Shown: piece by piece, positions 54,501 through 64,000 of the stretch
How positions within the stretch are numbered: position 1 is the first letter of the stretch
Layout of the letters: each line of letters begins with the position of its first letter
Source of the DNA: Daphnia carinata
Taxonomy: Eukaryota > Arthropoda > Branchiopoda > Diplostraca > Daphniidae
Length of the DNA stretch: 64,000 nt
Assembly: GCF_022539665.2 (NCBI RefSeq)
Contig: NC_081337.1
Coordinates: forward strand, 8,160,679 to 8,224,678
Reading direction: 5' to 3'
The notes under the pieces: generated by a model
What the model was told of the DNA's origin: nothing
What the model saw: only the letters and a program-made list of their open reading frames with translations
Databases searched by the model: none
Position numbers and translations under genes: made by a program

Positions 54501-57500
54501 AAAAAGAAATATTACATGTACATTGTAGAGATGTTTCTCTTTTTTAGCAAGAGCGTTCCCGTGTTTCTTGCCAAAATATTTAGGAGAAGAAAAGAATGAC
54601 ATTTACCGTGGCTAAAGTCATCGGAGTCATCGTTGGTGACGCGTTCGGCTCCCGATTTGAATTCGTGCAGGCCGAAATCAGCAACTTTGAGAACCCAGCG
54701 GCTGTCAATCAAACAGTTGGATGCTTTCAAATTACCGTGAGACTTGACAGGTGAGTCGTGTAAATAAATCATGCCCTATTGAAATGACAAAATAACGAAA
54801 CGCTTGTCACTTTGGGAAGTACAACCGAGAAGGTAGTGATGTTAAGAAAAACAATTGCACGATGTAGTCAAGACATGGCTAATTTATGGATTAGCCCTTG
54901 TAGAAAGATCGGCAATGTAGGAAAACCGCTTTTGTCTTCGCACTATCCTCATCAGTTAATGTCAACTTACTCGCACTATATCGCCCACCAGAGAGGCGAT
55001 GAACATGTTATCCAATTTGACGTCGTCGTTCTCCAACACGTCCTGTAAATAAAACACGAAAAAAAATGCCACATCGATAAATAAATAAAAGTACGGAACA
55101 AAAAAAAAGAAGAGTTATCGATCGTCATCATTCATCTTTCCCCTCGTCCTTTGGCTTTTTTTTTCCTGGAATATATTTTTTTTTTTTGCGTTCTCCTCGT
55201 TTCTCCTTGCGTCTATATGCTTTTCGGTCGATACACAGTAGCACTTCTTTGTAGTAGTGTAATCAAAAATAGAGAAGCAGCTCGACGACGAAAAGTGTAT
55301 TTACCTTAAGACTGCCCCTTGTGCAATATTCAGTCACGATGCATATATTAGGCGGATCAACACATGCACCAAAGAAAGCGCTCAGATTGTCGTGTCTCAG
55401 ATCTCGCATCTGTAATTAGGGGAGGGTACAATCAAAGATGCGTTGGCATGATAAACTTATACATAGGCTTTTGTTGCAACGATAACTTACCCATTTCAGT
55501 TCCTTTTTCATGGATCGTGTCATATCGATGGATTTCTTATTGACCATTTTTATGGCAAAAATTCGGCCCTTGTAAACACCGATCGTGCCGTAAATAGCCG
55601 AGTATCGAAAGTCCGTCTCCGGATTCGAGCTGAGAGACACCTGGCTTGTTCTCAGGAGAGGATGAAGACTCTGCGTGATACAATCGAGAACAAAAGAATC
55701 GATTCAGTTGGGTTGCCGTAGCTTCACATACAAAGCAACAAGTACAGACATGATGTTTGAAAATATTTCTCAGAAACCAAAAAGGCAAGTGAAGAGGAAT
55801 TTCAAATTGCTTCGCTTCATTCACCACTTTCAATGTAAGCAAATAAGAAGTTTATTCATTACCCGAGGAGCTTTGCCCTGTCCGGATGAGACGGCCGGTA
55901 GGTCTGGTATTTGGATGTCCTTATAGTCGATCTTCCAGAGGAGCGAGTCCAGTTCTTGTTCGTAGCGCCAATTGCGGTAGATGATTAGTCCGACGATGAT
56001 AAAAACGATAGCAATCCCGCCGGCAATTCCAGAAGCAATTTCTTCCGTGTTAGCTGTTACCACAATGAAACATTTTCGTACACTCATTCATATTGTACAC
56101 ATAATCTTATCGAGTTATCCGACCGGATTAAATAATAAATGTACTTTTCTACTGGGAAAAGGTTCACCATGTTTTTCCATTGAATTTTTTTTTTTTCAAA
56201 TTCAATGAAACATGTATAATGAAAAAGGGAAAACGTGGTAGTATTATTATTGATGTTCTTACAGATGCACAGTTCGCCGCGGAATCCACACGGCGGCTCG
56301 TCGATTGGAATTTTGCCCGTTCTCCACATGATTGGCGCCACCAAATGCAGCTCCTGATAGAAATAGGGACACATCGTAAAAATCGTGAACGACCAAGAAA
56401 AAAACGATTCTGACAACCGTGAAGCGAAACTGACTGACGAGTGGTAAATGTCACATGCGCAAAAAAAAAAAACATTTGGCAACGAACCAAAAAAAACACA
56501 AGATTTAAAACATTGTTTTAAAGATTGCCATCATTTCTCTTTTTATGTGATCATGTCCTACTGTTGAATGTTATTCAATCATCTTTTCTTTATTTGCCAA
56601 GTTCTATTTGTGTCCTGCAGTAAATTGGCAATCCTTTGTCTCGTTTGATTACGTGTTACCAGGCGATGACGCTTCCAGAAGAGTGGAGAAGGAATCGCAA
56701 ACAGGAGATGGTTAAAGACAACAAACGCATTCTCCTTTAAGTTTTAGTAGTCGGAAAGAATCATGACTTTTCGCGGAAAACAACAATCATAAAAAACTTT
56801 TGCGTAATGATCATCTGTTTGCTGAAACTCATTTTGTTTTTCCCTTGCACCATTTCGCTGTAAACGGACTCACCGGGATCGTGCTGTGGTTCCGTGGAAT
56901 GTGAAAGACGCCGACAGGGTAGAGACCATCCTCGTGGTTAGTGCTCTCGTACGGCTGCCTTCCAATCAGCGTGTAATTCCCCTGAGTATCTCCGTTAGCA
57001 TCCATGTAAACGACGTACCTACGTACACGCCAATAAGTGATCAAAATTAATTCGTCTGGGTTACGCTGAACATCTGAAATTCCATTTGTTTGCTCTAGCG
57101 GCAAGATTTTTTTTTCGAGCATTTACTGGTTAAGATCAAAGCTTTGATATCAGATCTGCAATGTTATTGGCTATTCCCCGTAAAAAAAGAAACAGTTTTC
57201 CGCTTTCGAATCGGACTTCAAGCTACGTCCAATCGTGTCAAACGGGTCTACTAGTTCTTAACATGCACGTCTTGCAGATCAAAGTCAAAATTTACTAGTT
57301 GTACAACATTCTCCAGGGAAACGAGCCAACTGCTGTCACATCACGTTTTTTTTTTGCCATCAAGTTAATTAATGCGTTTTATCCAGGAGCTCTTTATCAA
57401 CAAGTGACGGGTTGACTTTCCTCGTATCTGATTTCATGTTAAACTAAGGACATTTCAACACCGATGTAACCCGAAATCAAGTTTTTGTGGCGAACCGGTC

Positions 57501-60500
57501 AGTGTAAAAAAGAATAATATAAATGCTTTTGTCTAACGACAATTGGCAAAAAACGCAAATGAAGATTTTTAAAACCAGACACAGCGTTCTAGTTACACTT
57601 ACCCCATAGCACTCATGTAGGTTCGACCTCGAATGCGTTCCATTATGGCAAGGCCATCATACGGATCACCCCCAGCAAGTAGGACTTCACGAAGGGCGTG
57701 AGCGTAGAGCAGGACGGCATCGTACAGGTAAGCAGCCTCCGCACGAATCTTTACGTCATAGTCAACAGGTGAGTTAAAGTTAAAGCTATAAATCAATAGA
57801 ATAAATACAGAACTCGTTTGACGCCTCCAAAGTAGGTGAGCGGATTGGGGAAGTTGAAGGGCGGCCGTTCCAGGTAATCGTTGACCATTTGGGTGAAATT
57901 GTCGAAATCGCTGCCCGATGGCGACCCGACAACGCCGACATAATTCTCAAACGCTTCGATGGCTTTCCGGTCGAGGTCGTCTTTCAGTAATCCGCGCAAG
58001 TATTTACTTGGGTTGTCAGCGTCGTAACGATCCAAATCGACGCCCAAAACAAAATATTCTCCTATTTTTTTTTTTTTCAAAAGTTAAAGTTGGATTTTAC
58101 AAAAAAGGTTTTTAGAGAAAATTAATTTTCAAGCGAAATGAGAAACTATTCACTTTTTAAGAGACGATCTCATTAAATATCCAAGTATAAAAGAGGGTGA
58201 AGTTTTCTGTTAATAATTACACATGGATCCATTACCTCGGTCGAAGAGACGCCTGTCTTCCATGGCCGTTAAAAGACCGATGTGTTCGTGATACGGGCCC
58301 AGAACAACGTAAACTGGGAAAAGAAGAAAAAAGGGGGACATCTTTAATGAAGGGCATCGTCATACGTGGCTAGCGTTCTTATATGTGACCGTCTTTCTTT
58401 TCCCCCCCTCGTCCAATGTTCTTATTAATTACGACACACTGTTAGTCGGCGCATTATGTACTTACTGCGGATGTCCTGGTATGTTTCGTCCACCATTTTC
58501 TCGAATGGATTCGTCATCCAGTCATCCCAGCCGTGATGGTAGGTCACTTTCCAAGAACGTCGGAATTTGACTTCGATGTTTTCGGCCGTTAGCGTCGTCA
58601 TCACCGTCTGTGCAATCTAAAATGGAGGGAAAACAAAAAAAAATTATCACAAAAACAGATAAACTTTTATTTAATTATTTTTTACGCCTCGCTGAAGTGT
58701 GGTCGCTAATGCACTGCACTTTCACGCGCCTATATTTAGAACTACACGCATCCTCCCCATTATTATTAGTTTATCGCGGCTGTTGGGTTTTCCCTCCTTG
58801 TATACGTGTCGCAGTGTAGAATCGTGGGAGCTATTATTCCGGAAGAAAGTGTATCTCTCTTTATTTCTCTAGGGTCGTTATTATACTGGAAGCACATTGA
58901 AACTCGAAACCATATCAAATAACTTCCCGTGTACAATTGTGTACAATCGATCGGTTGAATCTAGACCACGATGGATGATTCCCTCGCACTATTTTTGTGT
59001 GCATTAAAAAATGGATAACAATAGTTTAAGTACGTACATCAATATTACCGGCAGCGTATAAGAGCATCACTCTAGCATATTGAGGGCCAAAAAGATCAAA
59101 AGAGTCGCGCGGGCGTACTACCAATATTTGTATAACGTACCGACTTCTATTCGATATTCGTTTATGGTTAAAAGCGCTATTGGCTTCTTCAGTACTCTAT
59201 GTAGTTTGACAAGATGGATACCCTCAAATTCATGACGTATGCGCATCTTTTTCAATCGCCACAGAGCTTGTGTCAAATAGATGGATAGAGTTTCAGAGTC
59301 AAATAAGTCTATTCCACTCTATTTCATTCCAATACTTTTTTTTTCTTATTGGAAAATGCCGGTTGGTGCGATGTTTGAGTAAGGTGTTGTTGACTTACTT
59401 TGGCGTACTCGGAGTCGTCGGTGCTCTTGTGGAAGAAAGCGACTTTGTGCCAGTGAAAAGCTTTCAGGACGGAAGCGACCGACTTGGAGATTTGCGTATC
59501 TGGAGGCCGAGTTCGAGCAAATGTCGGGAAAAGTTCCTTGTTGGAAGTTTCATCGTGCGTGCAGAACTACAATTGCGTTGAAAGAAAAAAAAAAAAAAAA
59601 TAAGAATGAAGAGCAATAACATAAATTGCCATTTCAGATAGCGTTTAGAAGCGAAGTCAAAGATATAGAGCTTCTTCTACATGATTACAACTGATTTTTA
59701 AACATTTTATACGCCATGACAGCGATAATGATTTAAAAGCTTTTTCGTCGTAGCGTTGCGTACACACTGGACTCGAAAAAGCCTTTGATTCGATAATGGA
59801 TTACAGTAACATCTATTTAAAACGAGAGCTTACGTAGGAAATCATGGGAAGACGGAAAGCAGTGGCCATACGAGCCTCGTGAACACAGGACTCTTGTGGT
59901 CCGATGTATGCTGAAACGTTGAGTGTCCACAGCTTAGCCGTTTGAAGGAGAGACTCTTCTTCCTCGCCATACGTTTCGGCCACGACCATATCCAGCGTGT
60001 GATCATAGGGTAGAATTTTTTGCCTGGTGACATCTTCGATGGCCAACGAAATTGCTCCTGAAATTGCATACAAGCATTCAATGCTGATGTTAGGGCACGA
60101 TTTGAAAATATAATCATACGATGCAGTTCCATTTAGATTTTATCTGATTTGAAATGCAGAGAATAAATGGCATTCGATTTTTCCTCTAAAGCGAACATGT
60201 GCAAAAAAAGGCTGAAATTTTCCTTTTCTTTGCCGAGTATTTGTACCTTTTATTTCCCCTTCGTCTTGTCATCCCAATAAAAAATATTAACGTGGAGGGC
60301 TAAAAGCAATATCGACGACGAAGACGTCGACTCACCTAAGTGATTTAATATGGCGGGGGAATTCAGGGAATGGATGGAGAAGATCCTTGCAAAGATGATT
60401 ATTATTCAACGCACCACTATATAGATCTACGTATAACATACTGCTATAGCTACTGCTTATATATTATTACGACTAGTTCGCTTTGTCTCCCTACACCACA

Positions 60501-62502
60501 GTTTTTTTTCCTATCCCCGATAAAAAGGTCGACGACGCACGACTTCGATCCTTCACTCTTTGTGCGTTCGTTATCCTGGGCTTGAAGATCGAGACTTGAT
60601 CAAAATACCCTTTTCATTCTATCTAACTTTCGCCTTTCATTTTTATTATCGATCTCTTTTATTTGATTCGGGCCTTGCTTTATCGCACGAAAATGTCCAT
60701 GAGGACTCTTCAACTTGTTATCAAGCTATATCGTCTTTCTAGACAGGCTCGGTCATGCGTTCTCTACGTAAATAACCCAAGAGCTTTCACGTGTCATGCA
60801 AAATATTACTTTTTCCTTTTTACATGAAACAAATTGCATTTGTGACTATACTAGCGACAAAACAAAACAACGGCGTGACCGTACTATAAATAACATGAAA
60901 AAAAGAAAAGAAAAAAAGCTAATGATGGTACGCAGAGTCTAACTAAAAGGAAAGCAGTGAGACACTGAGAAAATACAGACGACGCAAAAACAGGAAGCAG
61001 TTGGTTATGGAAGAAAAGGACAAAACACGACAAAAGCAAGCAAAAACCTAATGAAAAGGAACAACAGGATGCTTTGAAAACTGAAATACAAACTAGCACA
61101 TCCCACAAATTGAAAGTTAATGAATAAAAAAACAACTTTATGCAAGTCTGTTTGAAAGATGCCGTAGCAATACCATTACGTAATGTACGTTTGGTTTGCT
61201 TTCAACTTGTTTCTTTCAACTGTCAATAGACCTGTGTTCAAGTTTGTCTTTGCTTGAAACTGGTATTTTTCTTTTCCAAAAAATGCTGTGGCTAAAGGCA
61301 TCTTAAAAATAAAAATGGCTGCCTGTTTTTAAAGACACTCAAGATGAATTTTCTAACTTTCTCCACACTTTATACAGACAGCAAAGGGCAATTGTTCCAT
61401 TCATGTAGCAAATATTAAATCAAAGAGATCAATCATTACTCAATTTTGTACAACATGGCTTTTAGAGGAAAGAAAACGACTCCATTGGAAAATTCCATGT
61501 CGTTGTCTTTTTTGGCCATTACCAGTGTGAAAAAAAATTTAGTTCAGATAAATCTCTTAATATCTTCTACAGAGAAAAAGTACCTACGATGGAAATTTCT
61601 TTCTATTATGACTTATCAATAACAAATGAAACTTGAGCTCACCACACGATCACATGAAGTTCGAAAAGATTTTCGTCGCATCAGAACTCTTCTGAGGTGA
61701 CTGGCAAAAAAAGGTGGGAGGAGCCGAAAATTTGTGCCTTTGACACCTAGGTCAACAAGCTTCAAGTTGGTTTCATTTGCTAAAAGCATGTGCTTTCTTT
61801 TCGTAAAAAAAAGCACGTCTGTACTATTATAAGTGGGCGCAAAATAAATTTAGGAATTCTTTTCCAAGAAAATCTTGATAATCGTAACAGCAAGCAAAAT
61901 CTCGTGAAGGGTGAAAAGCAAGCAAGAGACGGTGCTGTTTAGCATCACTTACAGAAAAAGGTCGGCGCGCCTAACCTACTTGAGCCCTTAGGGCAATGGA
62001 GAAACCGTAGGCAAAAATGAAAAAAAGGCATTAGAACTATTTACAAAATTCCACTACATTGTTTCCAACCCAAAATTTTTTCTGCCAATATGTTGTAAGT
62101 ACAAAGTTGCACAGACATAGACTTCAATACGTTGAATTCCAAGAAACATGATATGTAATTCACCTAGAGCTCTTGAAGGGGTTGAAAATATTAGAATCGA
62201 TGTGCCATCGATCAGGATATTACATCTAGAAAGAGGTAGCACGGGAAAATGAACGTAATGCGACTGAAAAAATTGACGGGCGAAAAATTACCATAATAAA
62301 CAGGTACTAAAGAAAAAAATATAATTATAAACTCACCTGAAATGGAGAGTCCCGGACGAGAGTATTCTTTATCCCAGGGTCTCCTCGATGCCCCCGTTAG
62401 GTATCCAAGAGTGAATTTGTCAGCGTTGCCTTGTTGCCAGGTGTAGAAGGATAACATTAGATTAACCAACATCCATTCGAAATGTACTGAAGGCAGCCTC
62501 AT
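51552..62502 (-). CDS. Gyc76C-like: receptor-type guanylate cyclase B, Gyc76C-like
   Basis: Twenty-one coding exons, minus order: 62502-62337, 60057-59834, 59566-59399, 58616-58466, 58313-58236, 58061-57814, 57748-57603, 57018-56874, 56353-56263, 56053-55863, 55640-55491, 55409-55305, 55042-54971, 54775-54607, 54457-54259, 53586-53452, 53242-53130, 53012-52861, 52783-52540, 52438-52340, 52279-51552; 1,257 residues. Same architecture as cyclase A: signal peptide ([20 protein letters not shown]), ANF-receptor ectodomain with [15 protein letters not shown], membrane span about 478-500 ([14 protein letters not shown]), kinase-homology domain about 536-812, coiled linker ([20 protein letters not shown]), then the cyclase domain with [21 protein letters not shown] and [17 protein letters not shown]. 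Metal- and guanine-binding residues are present, so it should be catalytic. The kinase-homology domain keeps FAIK and DFG but has HGNLKASN for HRD. The tail is only about 200 residues and ends ETSV, a class I PDZ ligand. Exon 57748-57603 uses acceptor AAAG and donor GTTCTG gives a 65-nt intron. Confidence 0.93.
60058..62336 (-). other. first coding intron of cyclase B
   Basis: This 2.3-kb intron separates the signal-peptide exon (ending SISG, donor GTGAGT) from exon 60057-59834. It is AT-rich with no recognised exon or RNA gene. Long first introns often hold regulatory sequence, but nothing specific is visible. Confidence 0.6.
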
Positions 62503-64000
62503 TTTTTTATTGGGTTTTCTTTCGCCCCGAATTTAAGCAGTTCATAAATTATGCACTTTCGATTGCACGTTTCCTTTGTCTGACATGTATGTATGCCTCT
62601 CCCCTCAGTTGAACATTGAGATAATGAAACTTCGATTTTCAACTGAAGTAATCTGGGAACAAAAGGTTGTCATAAAAATTCAGATAACGATTTTTAATGT
62701 CCCAGTTGCGATGCGAGTGGTTTATTCTTTGCTCGTTACATCACTTCGTTAAACGTTGACCACCTCTAACGTCTTGCCACTAGGAGTTGGTATTCTAGCA
62801 GCGTCGTCTGTAACTTACAGTGAGAGGGAAAGGCCTAGAAAAAACAGTATACCAAGTCAAAATATAATAATCGAAGTTTAAATACGATAGATAAAGGGGT
62901 GGAAAAAGCAAAGGAAGTTGCCAGATCGTATCAAATAATCATCTAAATTGTTGCTTAATTTTCATCCCGCCATTTTGCCTTAGTGCACGTCTGAACTTTC
63001 GTCAGTGTGTTGCAAAAAGTTGTCATGCGATCAAGCTACAATCGGCTGGCAACATGTACACCTTACTGAACTTCCTCGTTTCGTTATTTCTTCCCTTTCT
63101 TTTTTGGACGGAAAACTTTTACCAAACGTCGTATGACAACAGCCACCACCACACTTGCAAGTACGTATGAACAGAACAAAAAGCCCACGAGGCTTACACG
63201 GGTTGTTCGTTGCTTGGGCGATTGAAGCTTTTCGTGAGGGTTGATAGCTGGTAAGATAAAAAATCCCCAAATCCAACGTTTTCGTGTACGACCACTAAAA
63301 AAAGTGAATAGTTCTTTTCAGACGAATTACTTGGAGGCGTGAGGTTTGCCTTCGTCAAGTGAAACGCGATGAAATGGACCCAAACCGCCAATTACTGCTG
63401 CTGTTACAAAAAAAAAAAGGAACGTGAAAAAGCCCGATCTGTATAGAATACACCACGTCGCCAAGAGACTTGTTACACCACTGGGCAAATGAAAAAATAG
63501 ACCGAAAGGGGAAGCCGCCTTTTGTCGTACGGATGTCGGCGTGTGATGGCGAAGAAATGCGGGAGTCGAACAGAGAAATGGTGAGGTCTGTTGCTCTTCT
63601 ATTTTTCCATGTCTCTCTTACTAGGATCATCCGGGAACAATCGATAGTTACAGTAACCACCTGCTGGCTCATTTGCATCGTGTCCTAGTCTTTCGACGTG
63701 TTACGTTGTTACAAGACAATCACCTTGTTGTCAATGACGAACCCACGACGAAACCTGGGAAATCCCTCATTACGCATTCCTACATGAAGTCAGGGTTGTG
63801 GTGTGTCGTCAATTTTTTTTTAACGCAGTTTTTTAACCTCAGTTTTACATTACTTTTTGTATTAGTGCTATTCCTGGCGGATTTGGAACAAATTGATTCG
63901 ATGAACCCATTGCCATTTTCTGCCGTCTTTCGTCATCGCAATTGGGTGATACAAGACGCTACTTAAGGTTCGGGCAAGACAGAACATCCAGTAGGAAAGG
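62503..64000. other. upstream flank of cyclase B, no recognised gene
   Basis: This should contain the cyclase B promoter and leader. Short frames on both strands (for example 63673-63966 plus, 63355-63678 minus) show no recognisable domain and overlap one another. Any neighbouring gene lies beyond the window. Confidence 0.5.

Noticed and set aside
63673-63966. Plus-strand frame of 97 codons with a hydrophobic stretch
   Set aside because: The hydrophobic part comes from a T-rich run, and overlapping frames on the other strand are equally open; not supportable as a gene.

Overview
The window is eukaryotic nuclear DNA from an arthropod, most likely a branchiopod crustacean such as Daphnia. The support is gene content (a wake/banderuola orthologue, Gyc76C-type receptor cyclases), many GT-AG introns of only about 60-110 nt, and AT-rich spacers. 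The species is an inference; no organelle, viral or bacterial gene was seen. Gene models were built by joining exons by hand; each final CDS sums to a multiple of three and all internal phases agree.

Left part (about 1-13,190, + strand): one large gene, the orthologue of Drosophila wide awake/banderuola and vertebrate ANKFN1, with ankyrin repeats, a fibronectin type III domain and a C-terminal Ras-association domain. Splice phase indicates two alternative 5' ends, an upstream pair of exons (901-1619) and an alternative first exon (7297-7633).

Middle part: a spacer (13,188-17,305) carries a degenerate array of about 320-bp repeats with a recurring palindrome. A compact cluster of housekeeping genes follows: PDAP1 (-), GAPDH (-), FAHD1 (+), RMND5A/GID2 (-) and UBC9/UBE2I (+). 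They mix glycolysis, acylpyruvate hydrolysis, a CTLH ubiquitin ligase subunit and the SUMO E2. They look like ordinary neighbours rather than a pathway.

Right part (26,758-62,502, - strand): two complete head-to-tail paralogous receptor guanylate cyclases (1,551 and 1,257 residues), each with signal peptide, ANF-receptor ectodomain, one membrane segment, kinase-homology domain, coiled linker, cyclase domain and a C-terminal class I PDZ ligand. A 14-kb stretch without recognisable genes separates them. Their splice layout is largely shared, pointing to an old tandem duplication. Nothing in the window looks like a wholly new system; the best leads are the cyclase pair, their tail splicing, the alternative wake start and the repeat array.
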